This document shows positions 24,759 through 39,943 of a stretch of DNA of 64,000 nt, one piece after another. Position numbers and translations under genes: made by a program. Each line of letters starts with the position of its first letter. The first letter of the stretch is position 1. The DNA comes from Glossina fuscipes (Eukaryota; Arthropoda; Insecta; Diptera; Glossinidae), in contig NW_023998414.1 in assembly GCF_014805625.2 (NCBI RefSeq), positions 13,825,634 through 13,889,633 of the forward strand. Direction: 5' to 3'. The notes beneath the pieces are model-generated. The model searched no databases and had not been told where the DNA came from. It was given only the letters and a program-made list of their open reading frames with translations.

Positions 24759-27700
24759 CTAAAAATCAAACAGAAAACAAAAAAAAAAAAACCGTTAATT
24801 AAAATTCTAGCAAACGTAATTAATTATTAGTAAAACCATACTTGGCGGTTCATCGCTGGTTTCCCTATCTGTGTAACGTTGTCGGGTTACAGGAAATGGT
24901 TCGTTAGCCTCCTGAATGATAAAGCCATCGATGACATGCGTTAAAACGTTCGGTTTAATCATTGCCTTCGGTAAATCCTTTTCAGCTTTAATTACATTGG
25001 CACCTGTTGTCGTTTTCGACGGTACCGACGTGGTGCTAATCGATTTCATATTAATGGTATTCGTAGTTGTGGTGCTCGTAGTCGTGCTTATATTGTTACT
25101 TACGAATGCACTGTTGCTCGTAGTTGACGCTACTGAACTAGTTGCAATTACGGGAGCAGTATTGGTAGCAATTGTTGTACCTACGCTTGCCAATAAACCG
25201 GTATCTTCTGGCGTAGTCGAGACGACAATTGCAGTTGATGTCATTGAAGAATCAGATTCACTGGTAGCTTTGATAGACTTTGCGGGAGATGTTGAATTTT
25301 CCGGTGTATTAGCTGCAACTGTAACCGGGCTTGTTGTCGACGCCTGTATTTGTTGCGTTTTTGTTGTCAACTGATGTTCACTCGACGTTTCGGACACCGG
25401 TGTTGTATCTATAGGTGTAACAATTTGTTGGGGTATTTCTGGTAGAGAATTATTATTTGCTGTGGTCGGAGTGCCCGTTGCCATTGAAGACACCAATGTG
25501 GTGGTGGTCAAAGTGATTTCTGACGAGGAAATTCTATTTGCTTCTGTCCCAATCACCTTTGGCGGTGTTTCCTTCTGATTGGATTCATTGCAGCTGGAAG
25601 GTGTACTGGGAGCGCTCAAGCTCACAGTCAGAGCAGCGCTGGTCGGTGTATTAGGTGCGCTAGATACGGCTTTGACTTGTTCCGCTGCAACTTTATTGGG
25701 AGTGCTGGGTAAAGATGCAGAGGCAGTATTCTGATGACTCATAGACGACGACGCTATACTTGTAGGAACAGTAGTGGTAGTGATAGTGGTACCAACCGAC
25801 GATACGGAAGAAGTTGATGTTAATGTTGCTGATCCCCCACCGGCAGCCGCATTCATCATTGAAGCCATTGCCAATATAGGATTTTGAGCCGGAGATGATG
25901 GGGGCGGCATGACTGCTTGAGAGGTGGCTAAAGTTTGTGATTGTTGTTGATTTACTGTTGCTAATTGTTGACTTTGTTGCTGCTGATGTAATTGCTGCTG
26001 CTGTTGTTGTTGTTGTTGTTGTTGTTGCTGTTGCTGCTGCTGCTGCTGCTGCTGTTGCTGTGATGCTGCCAATGCTGAAGCTATTAGTTGTTGTTGATGT
26101 ACAGTACTTGTGACCAAAGGACCACTTTGCTGAGAAAGAGTTACCATAGATGTGGTAGGCAGTGAATTACTGGTCTTGGTATGATATGCGACATGTTGTT
26201 GTAACGAGCTAGCTATGGAAGCCGGTGTGGATGAGGAAACTGAAAATGGCACAGTCGTAATTTGCTGAGTTAGTTGCTGTTGCGGTTGTTGATGTTGTTG
26301 CGCCTGTTGCTGTTGTTGTTGCTGTTGCTGTTGCTGCTGGGGTGCCGCAGCCTGTTGTTGTACAACAATCTGATAATTGATATTCTGTTGCTGTTGTTGT
26401 TGTTCACGTTGTTGTTGCAATTGCTGTTGTTGCTGTTGCAATAATTGATTTTGTAATTGTTGCTGTTGTTGCGCTGTAATGAAAGTTTGCGGACCAACTT
26501 GTAATTGTATTTGCGGTTGAGTTTGGGTCACTTGCGTCGTTTGCGATTGCTGTTGCTGTTGCTGAGCGGCTTGCTGTAATTGCTGCTGTTGTGCAGCTTG
26601 TATTTGCGCTATTTGCTGCTGTAGAAACTGTTGCTGTAGGAAAGCCTGCTGCTGTTGCTGTTGCTTTTGCAGTTGCTGTAATTGTAACTGCTGTTGTTGT
26701 TGTTGCTGTTGTTTATCTACGGCTTGTTGCAATTGTCCATTCTGTATGGTGATTGGGGTGCCAGCACTCATGACCACCATTCTTTCATTATAACAACAAC
26801 AACAAAAAATATGAAGTACAGAAAGAAGAAATGAATGAGAAGTTTTCAAATCCTAATACAAGAACTGTTTTAAATCAAGACTAACGAGAAAGGGTAATAA
26901 AGCCAAACAAATAATTCTAGTCATGGATTTTTAGAAATCATCTGATAGAATTCTGATAAAGGCATAACTCACGTAAACTAAATAACGCAAAATCTGTTAA
27001 ATTGGTTCGTTTGCCAATTTTAAAGAAGAAGTCAACAAGTAAACTAAGTTTTCAAACTCACTTATTGCCCGCTGATGTGACAACTTGATGCATCGTTGGT
27101 TGTGTATGTGATTGTTGCTGCTGCTGTGCAGCCATTGCCGCGGATATTTGCTGTTGCAACCCTGTCACTGCAGCTGCCTGCGCTTTTCCTACTTGTTGCT
27201 GCTGCAAGCTCGTCGCGTCTGTTTTAATTGTAGGTAATGCTGGACGGACATTCTGCTGTTTCGTGCGCATTTTTTGCTTGAGTAAACTTTGATTTTGTGC
27301 AGTTTGTGTGGACACTGAAGATGCGGGACGTATCTGAGTATTGCCATTTTGTGCCATTGCCATCTGAGCTGCCGGTGTTCTCTGCGAAAGGACAGCAGCT
27401 GCTTGCAAATGCGCAGCAACGACTGCTTGTTGTTGCTGTTGTTGTTGCTGGGCGGCTACAGCTGCCGTCGCCGCAGCCACTTGCTGATGCGGATGCTGTT
27501 GCACTTGTTGTAATTGAGTCGTGGTAGGTTGTTGCTGTTGAACAACTTGCTGCGCTGTGCCTGCAGACTGTTGCTGTTGTTTTGTAATCTGTTCCAATTG
27601 ATTTCGTGCTTTAGTGGCCGCCTGTGTCACATTACACTGGAGAGTAATTTCTAAGAAATAGAACGCAAAACATATATATTTAAGTTTATAAAATATTTCT

Positions 27701-30700
27701 TTTACTTACGATTTGGTTGCTGCGCCTGCAGGGTCTGTCCCGTTGGCTGTTGTATAAACACGCCTTGAGTACCATCAGGTTGAGTACCCCTTATAATGAT
27801 AGGATTTTGCAACTGTTGCAAACCGTTTGGCCAAAATGGTACACTTTGAACCCATGGCGCTGCATTGATTTGCAACGGCTGCGGTGCACCCGTTGTTCCT
27901 TGCAGAGGACTAATTATTTGAGTTGTTCCTGTCGGCATGCCAGTCTGAGTATTGACTTGTACGCACTGTTGAGTTGTTGGTTGTTGCTGTTGCTGACCAA
28001 CACCTCCCGTAGCCGCTGACTGTACAGAATTTGTGGTCGTCGTAGTTAGCTTTTGCATTACTTTTGGCTGCATGTTTTTCTGAGATTCGATTGCTCCCTT
28101 TTGCTGCTGCTGCTGTTGTTGTTGCTGTTGAGCATTAGAGGCAGCTGCCATAGCTTGCAATATATTTTGTGGTTGAGGCGATTGAGAAATCACATTAACA
28201 GGAGAAAAAAGTAGTGTTTGCGGTGACTGGCTAGACGGTATGGCATAAGTGGTACCACTAGGAAATCCAGTGTTACCGCCTATAGCCATTTGCTTGGTGT
28301 TCTGTGTTGTTGTAATCATTTGTGGGGCACCACCCTGGAAAGGTTTGCCCGCAGTGATAACTTGTATAGGCTGTTGGCCGAGACCAGATTGAATTAGATT
28401 ACCCGGTACCAGCATGTGAGGGTACAAAAAACCGGTGGACGGTTGCATCAATTGAACCGTGCGCCCTTGTGCCCAATCTCCAGCTGCAGCTACCTGCCCG
28501 GTAGTTGTGGCTAACTGCATTGGGGACATAGTGCTAATTGTGGTGGAATGTTGTTGCATAGCGGCTACTGCCGCTGCAGCACTGCTGGGCGTTTGTTGAG
28601 TGGCTGGACTGTTAGGAGTACCTCCTCCACCAGCATCAGCAGCAGCGGCAGCTAATTGCATTTGCATCTGTTGCAATTGACCTTGGGCAGTGGCTGCATC
28701 CAATAGACAAGAATGTTTTAGTTCGGTACCAGCTCCAGAAGGCCCGGTTAAAGTTGCCGTGGTAGTGTGAGTCGGAAATTCTTGTTTTACTTGTATTGCT
28801 GCAAATGGGGAACCATGTTGCAATTGATGCAATTGCTGAAGTTGCTGTAGTTGTTCGGGAGATATTTGCAGTGGCACCGCTCCGGGTGCCACTTGTTGCG
28901 CTGGACTCTGTGCTTTCTCCAGTGTGAAGCTTTTCGCGTGGCCCGTTAAACCAGTAGCTGAAACACTGGGCTGTGTTGCAGTCGTAGCGATTGAATACGT
29001 TACACTGCCACCGCTTGCACTACCTGGATGTGGCGGTGAAGCAAAATCGTATTTTTCGTCAAATGTGATACCAGCCTTTTGTGCCAATGTCTCTAAGCAC
29101 TTAAGCGGACGTTCGTTATTATTACAATTCCCGTTATTGTTTGGCTTATGAGTACCGTTAATACTAACAATAGTAGCCGAAGTTGGAGAGCCGGTGCTCT
29201 TACAGGTTGTATTTGTCAAGGGGGTACTGTTACAGTTATTATTGGGGTTGGTTGTTGTACCGGAAACAAGTTGTTGTTGTTGTTTTTGTTGTTCAATTAA
29301 GTGTGCTTGTTCCGCATTGACTTTAATAATTCTTATATTAGAATTATCTTTTAAGGGTTGTGTTGGCAGATATGAGTTGGTTGTCGTCGTTGTCGTATTT
29401 TCACTTGTAGCCGCTGTTCTATAATAATAATGAATGATACAAATAGTAATACATTAAAAAAAAAAAAAAACAACAAAGAACTTTTTTTTATTCAATTTAT
29501 ATTCAAATGAAATTGTTAATAAGACATTTTCATTCAATTCAATAGAAATTAATCAAATAAAGCGACAACATTTTTCAGAAATCTATTATATTTTTAACGT
29601 AGGATATTTTTGGATGGCGATGCTGATTAAATCAATTATTAGATAAGTAAGCGCACACTGAATGCATTGATATCAAAAGTTTTCCATTTAAACTATGTAT
29701 GAGGCTCTACACCAAGATCATAGCAAAACATAGCAGATTTACCAAGGGTAGAATGCATGAAATTAATGAAGGTTCACTTGTTTGAAACGTAAGGAGGATA
29801 AGATGCAAGTTTTACTCAAAAAAGGACTGAACTAATAATTAATTAATAATTAACAGAGTGGCCGCACAAATACAACGGTTCACATTTATTTAACGAAGTC
29901 GCCGTATTTAGAATTTCCTTTCCTGTAAACTACATATCCATCTTATGTAAGGACTTAAAGCACGATTCTGGATCCGGTATAGCGATATCTCTTCGCTCAT
30001 CTTGTCTTATTGAAACACTTATGATCATTAAAAGTAAGAAGCTAAAAATTTAGGCATGCCCACTCATAACTGACAGTTACGACAAATCAATGAATTTTGA
30101 TGCTGAAAAAGATCCATCGCAGCCTAAGAATATATGATTATAATCTGCGAAAGATATTGATCGAAAGATAAATATTCCCCAGATAAAATATTAGAATGTC
30201 AATAATGTAAAAGTTATACGAAGAGATTTAACAAAATCTATATCACTTTTTTATATATGACAATCAAAACATCAAAGATTCCCCCAAAGACAAATAAGTA
30301 TACGTTTCTCACTTGCTATACCATGTAATGTCCTTCTAGACTATTTTGTTTTATTATTTACGCAATAAATCGAATGTAGTTGATATTCCGATATCTGCTC
30401 CATATCTTTGAAACATTTTCATTCTAATTCGAGTTACACATACACGGCTTTTTAAACTCACTCAGACTCACTATTAAATTTTTTTATTTGCAATCGCAAA
30501 ACGGAAAAAATAGAACATAAAGAACCATTAAGATAGACAAATAACAAATCATTAAATAACCTAAACCATTTCGCTTAATACAATTATACTGGTATTAATT
30601 CAAATAATGAATTATCAAAATAAAATAAGGTTAAGTGAGAAAGTTAGTTGAGAAAGAGATGATCTCGACCGAACCATTTTCAATAGTGTTCATCTTTGGG

Positions 30701-30903
30701 CCAAAACATGTCAATGCACCAAATTTCATCAATATATCTCGAAAATTGCTATGAGCATATAACAAACGGACAGACAGACAGACAAAGTTAAATAGATTCA
30801 GAAATGTTCGATACAATAGAAGATGGATCTATCTCAAGTCCTTCCGGCCCATCTATGCACCACCACAGACTTAATATACCCTTAGATCGCAAATGGTGTA
30901 GGG

Positions 30904-30950
<47 letters not shown>

Positions 30951-33900
30951 ATTATTATAATATTAATCTAAAATTTCGCATAAATATTTCGATGCGATGC
31001 TAAAGATCATTAGGAGAATTCTCTCAATCGGTGAAGACAAAGGGTCAATTTTTTAATATGCTATATCAAAGCAAATCTTCATCAATATGTTACAGCGGTT
31101 TGACACACTAACATACTTGTGTTTGTTGCACAATGTATCCAGATAACTGACATTTTTATATTATATAAACTAAGATTAAATCGTTTGTATAAAAATTTTG
31201 TGTTGTTTGCATCTATTTTTTGTGAGGTTATGTTATCAAATTTTCAACTTTTGTCTATGCAACAGAGACCTTATCATGAGCGTTGGCAAATTTCTTAAGT
31301 AATAGTAAGATTCGGCCAAGAGAATAATTTGCGCGTTAACATCAATATTATAACAAAGTAATTGCCCGATAACCAAATCCTTTTCAGCTCATTTGAAGAA
31401 ATTCATATTGAATTTTAATTCACTTTTCAAAGCAAAAAGTAACAGAATTGCTGGTGATAAACCTGGGACTGCTGATGATGATCAAAATTAAGAAACGTTC
31501 TCAGCTAGTGATCGATTTTCTCTGAATATAATGCACATACACACTTGAAGGAGGTACAAAACGACTTTCATATGTGAGTACGAAAAATTCATAAAAAGAT
31601 TGCTTCTCTTATGCGCATCTATTGGGACATAACAACTTAATTAACACCAAGTTGAAAATAATTCGGCTTCTGACATGATTATAAATGGGCTACGGGATGA
31701 AGCATTCTACGTTTAATAATTATTAAATGGGAAAAGGAACGCAGGTGAAGAAAGCAACAAATTTTGCGTATTCAGCCCACAAGCACTTTACGGCCCTTGA
31801 TATACATATTTACATATAATATTAACCATCTGTGTGAGTATCATAATCTAAAATTTAGAGCCTAAATAACAATATAAAGAAAAAAAAAAAAAAAAAAAAA
31901 AAATTCACCCCAACTTGCAACTTTTGCTTTCAGTAAAGTGTAACATCATCCCAGGCTTCCGTTTGAAACTTCTGCAATCCCTTCCCTTCTATTCCAACTT
32001 TCAAGTTGATGATAATCAACGAAAACGAAACAAAATGGAATGTTAATAAAGCAAAAAAAATAAAAAAATAAATAAATAAAAATAAAATAAATAAAAAATA
32101 AAAAAATAAAAAGAAATGAAAAAACAATAGCACTAGACAGTGGATGACGCGGTGTCAAAAACATACCCTTAAGAAACCAAATAAGAAAGCCTTGCCAGTC
32201 GTATGTGTAGAGTACATAGTATGCACGTACGTAGCAAATAAGTAGCAGACAACCTTTTAAAAGACATTAAATTATGAGATTTTTTCAAAATAATCAAAAT
32301 AAAACAACAACAACAACAAATTTCTTTAACTAAAATAACATTTTAGGAGCACGAGCTACGCAACAACACACACAACTTCCTCAAATATCTTTAATCCAGA
32401 ATATTTGATGGAATCAAAAAATTTAAGGGTTGCTTTTCAGCTGTTGGGGTAATATTAACGAAAAAAAAAAAATAAAGGTGCAATTTAAGAACAAAACGAA
32501 GGAAAATTCAACCAACCAACCAACCCTTCTCTTAATTGAGTTTATAATATTTTTAAAACAAAAAATATACCGTTAGGATATTAAAAAATTTATTTGTTTT
32601 CTTTTTATAATTTTTTTTTAATAAAATTTGAGACAAGAGAGAAGAGACTGTTGTTAGTTCTCAGACTTTCCCTTTCTCTTAACATTTAACAATATGGTGG
32701 TGGTCACAGTTACAGTTGTTTAATGTATTATGAAATTCGCTCGCATCTAATTCTAAAGTAGAGCTAAGGCGAACGCAATAATGTGTTGAATACATGGTAA
32801 CGGCAGTGGCAGTGGCAGTGGCAGTGGGTTGCTCATGGCAGTGGCAGTGGCAGTGGCTGTGACGATGGCGCAGCGTCATAGATGGCAATTAATTTAAATA
32901 TGGCGTTAAAACTAACATTTATTATCAGCTGCTCAGTCCAAACTGTCTGTTACACGCCAAGCGTCATGAGCAACGAACGCACACTTAATACCAAGAGTTA
33001 TAAAAAAAATTTCCATTTTCTTTCGCTTTTACTAACTATAGACGTTGCGCTGCACAGATGATTTCTATATAAAACAAAACGAGACGTCACGAATTGCAAA
33101 CGAAATAACCGACTGATGACTTGAGAAATGTTCTCATCACACACACACACACAAACACACACACAAACAATGTGTTAGAATGGCTGACTGGTTCACTACC
33201 GTAATGGAGAATTTTTTTTTTATAGTATTCAAAAAAAAAAAAAAAAACCTGTATAAGAAGAAGAATTAGAAAAGACCAGCAAATAAAAACAAATAATATA
33301 CAAAGCAGAAAATTTGCGACGCGTCTACAGACTCTGTACTAAAAACATCACATAACAACTTGCTTTTGAGCACAGTGCACTGGATGCACGAAACAGAAAG
33401 AATAAAGGACAAAAAAAAAAAAAAAACTCATAACGTAAACGTGAAGAAGAGAATTTATATATTTCTTACTTAAAACTGAAAAGCGATGCTATATGAAATA
33501 AAAATTCCCTACACCCAGTCTTCTAAAGAATATTATTACGCTTTGTGGTAATCGCATATTTCATTCATTCATTCCCTTCATCATATTCGATTCGGTATTA
33601 AATAACATTTTCTCTACTATTAGATGATCAATATTTTTTAGACTTTATGTTAGGTTGTTTAAAAAATTTTAATCCCTCCGGAGATCAATATTCCTATAAG
33701 ATGATTTTATGACCGTATAATGCAAAATTTCCAAACAACTATGAGTATCTTTATTGTCAGGCTCGATATTTATGCTAATTTCTTTTACCGTATTATGCGT
33801 CATAAATAAAGTAAATAATTTGATTTTATCCCTTACCCGTTGGGTCATTTTAACTATTGCAACTTAAAAGCAATTGAAGCTGAACTTTTTGCGTAGTCGG

Positions 33901-34807
33901 CGGCGTAACTCCATCCTTATCGCTTTCAAGTCTTTCTGATGAACTTAGATCGCTTGGGATAGCATTTTTCTTCTAAGCCGAATCTTACACTACTCAGCCA
34001 AGTTTTAGCCGTAATTTTCAGATATATTTCGGATTATATTTGGATGAATGTGTATGATGATTAAGCTAATTTTTTATTATACTATGCTAACGCTAGCATT
34101 TACGGGAAATCGTAATGAAGAAATTGAAAATTTTACAACGGTCACTGGGGACTTAGCTAATAGTCTTTAATCAAACAAAGTCGACCAATCAATACCTTAA
34201 GCCAGCTTTCCTAATGCAATCATCTGTCTGTTTGCGTCATAACGTACGAAAATTTATTCTTAATTGCCGTGTCAAGAGTGATTTTTTTGTAGAATTGTTT
34301 ATATGCGACCTCGTTCGAAAAATCGTCCCATTCCATGCGCATTATTCGCACACATTTTAATATGTCAAAATTTAATTTTTCATCAATTTTAATGCGGACA
34401 TATTAAAAATGGAAAACTTCTTTCATGTAATGACTTTTTCATAATAGAGCTTTATATGGCACTGATCATAAAAATGGCCCGATTAAATTTTTTTTTTTTG
34501 TTGGTGGCCGTTCGTCTTGAGTCACCGTACCATATTTTCGAATAGCGACGTATAGATTAAACACGCATCCAACAAAGAGACAGACAAACTGCAATCGATT
34601 GAGGAGAATTTTCTAAATCGACCCGAAACATTATTCCAAATCAATCGATACAATAAAAACTGGTTCTATCTCGAGTTCCCCTGAGTGTTGCATATGCCTG
34701 CATAAACTTGGCACACCTATGCCATGAGTTATGTAGAGGTGAAAATTAGTTTTTTCACCTTTTCAAATCTTTCCGAAGCTACCTTTTTTCGTTTTTTTCT
34801 TTCCCTA

Positions 34808-34841
<34 letters not shown>

Positions 34842-36338
34842 AAATCTGAAACCAACTTCGATATCGCCAACAGAAAACTGATCTGTTTCAGTTATAATGA
34901 TGATGACTTAAATTTTCATCTTCATTGGAAAGTACATGATATGAATCATGATTTGCGCGTATTCTTCTTTCAACTTTTTTGCATTTCTTATTAATATTCA
35001 AAATTATGTACGCTTTCTGTAATTTTTCAACTGTTTCAAGTTGATTCATTCATTCATTCATTCATAAACTGCAAAGAAAACCAGATTTTATAAATCAAGT
35101 ACCGTGCAAACAAAGGGATAAGTGTACTTCTGCTAATACGTTCATCTTCGTACTTTGCATTTGGGAATTTTCCTTTTCGGATAAACCACACCTATAAATT
35201 CATGTAGGAAAGTTCGCTTTTCATCTAACGAAAGAAGGGACATATTGATATAATCAAAGTTCTATGTCAGCTGAATGCGGAGAATTTTCGAACTAAATAT
35301 TTTTTTGTTGTTAAGATGGCGTTATCTTCAATTCTTTGGGAAACTGTTTCGGGTGGGCTTTTAATTAGGACTCTTTTGACTTGGAGCAATCGATAACCCA
35401 GTTCATTCTGATTATTTGAAATAAATTTTTCTCTTATGAAGTAAAGCAAATCTAACAATTTACTTTTTTTAAGATAAATCTGTATCAAGTTCGATATGGC
35501 AGAGTCGAATTCATTCAAGCATTTCAAAAACATCAACTATACGAAACCAATCGAAGCCAATATCTTCGGCACGTCCATGATTAAAGGGAACATCTTTGAC
35601 AGCTAAAGGAAAAAAACAAAAAACAAAAAAAAACAAAAAAACCAAGCAACCATTTTCATCGCTATCATCAATTATACAAAACATGGGACGAAATAACAAA
35701 GAAAACAAATCCAACAACAACTGTATGTTACTAGAGAAAACCATTAAAATGTGAACAGTAACATTGAAATGTAGCAACAACTAAAGATTGAAGGCACAAA
35801 AAAAAAAAAAAAAAGCCAGCGACAGAAATAACAACAACAACAACAACAATAACAAATCACAAATGTTATTAACCCAACAAAGCATAAAAAGCATACACAG
35901 GAACAAGCAAAGCCGTAGTAAATCTACACATGCATATATGTATGCATATGCGCCCATACAAACGCAAAAAAAAATTAATCCCTCTCTGAAAGAGTACACA
36001 CTAAACAACCATAATACAAATAAGAAAAGTAACTATGGATGTTGTATGTGAAATGCATGCATACAATAATTTAAAATTTTTTTTTTTTTTTCGTTTTTGG
36101 TTTTTTTCCTATATAGTACATGTGGTGGTCCGTCAAATGTTTCTTTTCCTTTTTTCTCAACAGCCATGGTATTATTTTTATATTTCATCGTTACCAACAA
36201 AATATGCTCTAACGTGTGTATGGGTTACTAGAGTGAGCCTGTGTGTGCCACAGAGTTGGGTAGTACTAGTGTAAGAAGTGCGCGCGCACACTTTCGTATT
36301 TTATCGATTATTTTCAGGCACACTCAACTGCATGTATT

Positions 36339-36372
<34 letters not shown>

Positions 36373-39300
36373 TAAATAATTCATTTTATTTTAGTTTTCG
36401 ACGTCTGAGGGTTTTTTCTTTTTTTTTAGTTTTGTTGTGTTCCTTTTTTCTCAATATTCCCATTTATTCACAGTGGCACTCCAAACCTCTCAGGCAATAA
36501 CATATTTTCCTTTATTTTTTTTTTATGTTGCCAGAGCATGAGAATATTTACATTTTTTCTTTTAATTCTGCTTTTGTTCCATTTACCATTAGTGTAAGAG
36601 AGACAACGTTGTCTGTAAAAGGTTGCCAATATGCATGTATAAATTTTTAGCGGGAAATTGTTAAAAATTCTTGAAGCGTAATTAATTACCGTATGTACGT
36701 ACATGTGCATGTAAGATTAAAATCTGTAATTTGTGTGCTATAGTTATTGTTGGAATATTTTCTTCCATTATTTACAGTGAAGTCTCCTCAGAATACACAT
36801 TGATGATTTATTTACGTGATCTAATAGCAAGGGAAATGCAATCTCCTAAAATTATCTAAGACATTAATCTGCATTTCTTGGCGAAAGGAGCTAAGAAATG
36901 GGATTTTTGGATTTAAAATAGCGGGCAATTTATGCCCGCTGGAAATGCAACATATAATGTATGTGTATTACCAAAAATTGCAAAAAACCGGTACACTATT
37001 ATTTTTTGGCTTCTAAACCGCTAGCCTTTTTGTAAAAGCAATACCTGCAAACACGAATACTTGATTATTGAAATACTGCATTTTTGTTAGAATTGTAATT
37101 TGAAAAGGATGTATAATTAATGCGTCAAGGTTGGTTTATAATGGTTATATTATATACACTATTATCCATTCTCATACCCATTATTAAACCTTAAGCCAAG
37201 CAAAAATTTATTTTGCAATTTGATCGTGAGAGAAATAACGGACTTTCATTAGACCAAGCCCATCTATCTATCTGAAAATATATGATCTATTATATATATA
37301 AACATATAATCTATTAGAAAATATATGAGCAAATTGTGACCAGGAAGTGTAGGCCGTACATAACTTGTTTCCATCATAAACTGTTCAAGCTTGAAAACTT
37401 GCACAATGTTCTTCACCATTCTCCGGTTTGGTTCCATCGCAATTACTTTCAAATTGATGTAACTAGTAGATCGGCAATAAGCTAATAGATAGATTAAAGC
37501 GATTTTATATTTGTTTTCAATGGAATACCATATATATATATATCCAAAAGTATTGTTTTTAATTTCGTTGTTCTTCTGCTATTATGAAAGATTTTTTTTT
37601 AAATATATATTTAATATCAGTTTTAAATAGGAAATAATTTAAAAGCACATTAAGCGAATCTTGCACAAGGCAACTGTTGATTCACTATATCTAATAGCAG
37701 CTATGCAATCAAATTATTTACCGCCCAGTTTCCATAGATTACTTTTGATTTATATTATCTTAGTTTATCTTATATATCAATTTGCAAGTATCTAAATACA
37801 ATCAATAAATAAATAAATAAAGTACAAAGCCAACTAAAAAAATTCAAAATTTTTTAAATTTAATAGTAACAAACAAAGAGTAACCTGAAATAATAGTTTG
37901 TGTGTGCGTGTGTGTGTCATTCGAATAGCAACTGCATTTAAAAATGCAGATCTTAAGAAGAGCGAAGCACAAAAAAAAAAAACGTATTAAAAATATAATG
38001 CGCTAATGTAGTACGCTGCAATAATGATGTTGATCGAACAATTTTACTTTTTAATATAATTTTTTTTTAATTTTTACATATAGAATTCGAGTTAATACAT
38101 TCGAAACGGTCTTTATATCTTTAAATTTGTTTAGCATAAATAAAATGTTAAATACTAAAACTTGGCAGCCCTATTGCACTGCATACATATTATAAAAGAC
38201 CGTCTCAGAGATTATTTTCTTGTAATTTAATCTTTTGCTCTCTGATTAAAGTTTTGCAATGTTAGTGTTTCTAAACATAGCAAAAGAAAAAATATGTATT
38301 AAAATCAACCACCTCCACTATTAAGCCAGTCCACTATAGAGAAAAAGAAAAAAAGCTGGAATTGTTTTTTTTTTTTCTTTTTTTTCTTTTCTCTTCGCTA
38401 CAGGAGAAACGCTAACCATTGCGAAACTTTGTCTGGTTGACTTGAATGACTTTAGAGAGTAGAGGTAACGCCAAGATTTATAGAAAGTAAAATAAAAAAC
38501 ATACTACTTCACTACATCGAATGTCCGCACGAATCGTACCAACGACTAGGCAGACGAAAACATTAAAAGCAGAAGCAGCAGTTGTCAACACAGCGGGAAA
38601 CTGGTTTTGATAAATGTGCATTTTGGGAATTCAGAAAGACAAAAACAAACAAACCAATACTTTTAATGCGAAAAGTAACTAAATAAAAGGAACAAATAAT
38701 TGAAAAATATGGAAGAACAAATTTTTAAGACATTACCCAAAGACAATTCCAATCTTTATGTGTGAGTGCAACGAGTTCTTTTGGGAAAGAAATATATGCA
38801 AAACCTGTGTCTCATGTTTAATCCAAATTTCAAGTGTCCGAATCACAGCTAATCTTCTATTTTCCTTCCGAGACGACAAATGTTGGCATATTGTTTCCCA
38901 CTAAGCTTATAAAATTTGCAATTAAAATATGCAATTTTAGGAAAGATTTAAATGGTTTCGACAAGCGGGAAAGGTATGTTGCTGTGGTCACAATGGACGT
39001 GTAATCTGACGTAAAAGCCAATAGCACACGTTTAAGGCAGAAACGACGAAGAATGGTTACCAGTACTCAAGCTTATTCGAAATTCGATAATAGACGCGAA
39101 AACAGATCGGAATGCCAACACGTAATTGATGTTCCGTCAAACGTGGCGTAGGCTTTTAGTTGCACATTGAATCAGTTATAACTCGTTGGATTTTGATTAT
39201 TATATCGAATAAACGATTTCTTCACTTTCTTTTTTGGATCTTCACCATATTGCTTTGCAAAATGAAGCCAATACTTTGCAAATATTATAAACAACATATA

Positions 39301-39905
39301 TTATTAGAAGGTTTTTGCATGGGTGGCATAGCAAGTTAGGCTACTCTTTTTCTTTACATTTTCTAAATCTTTAACATTTAGCCACATTTTTTAATCTGTT
39401 CATTATTCATAAGCAAAAACCATTTTCATATTAAAATGAAAAATTATCCGAAAATATTATGTGGCCATAATCCACAGTCAAGGCGGGTTATATACGACAA
39501 TGTATATACAATATATATAAATATATATATATACATAAACATCTCCTCAGTTTCGTTTTCATGCGGCTTTTCGGTAAAGCATTTACTAATGTATGTAATA
39601 TTTTATAACAAGTTAACAATCCTATATATTTACAAGTTTAGCATGATTTAAAAAAATGAATTAAATTCACAACTTTTATACAAATAACAAGAAATTTGTA
39701 CCAAGTATGCTTTTATGTAAATATGAACAAATATATCAAAGCGAATTTCACCATTCATTTAATTTAATAACTGCTTTGACTTCAATTCATTTCGAAAATA
39801 TATTTATTCAGTAATAATATTATATGTGAAGAAAGTAAGCTTCAACTTAAATTTTTTTAAACTGTTTACATTTTATGAACTTCTCATCCATATAAATATA
39901 CACAC

Positions 39906-39943
<38 letters not shown>

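Noticed and set aside
24916..25374. 152-residue plus-strand ORF
   Set aside because: Antisense shadow of the S/T-rich linker in ph exon 4; Val/Leu-rich composition is the complement of Thr/Asn codons.
25970..26720. Polyglutamine region as a separate repeat locus
   Set aside because: It is in-frame coding sequence of ph, so it is described with the gene.
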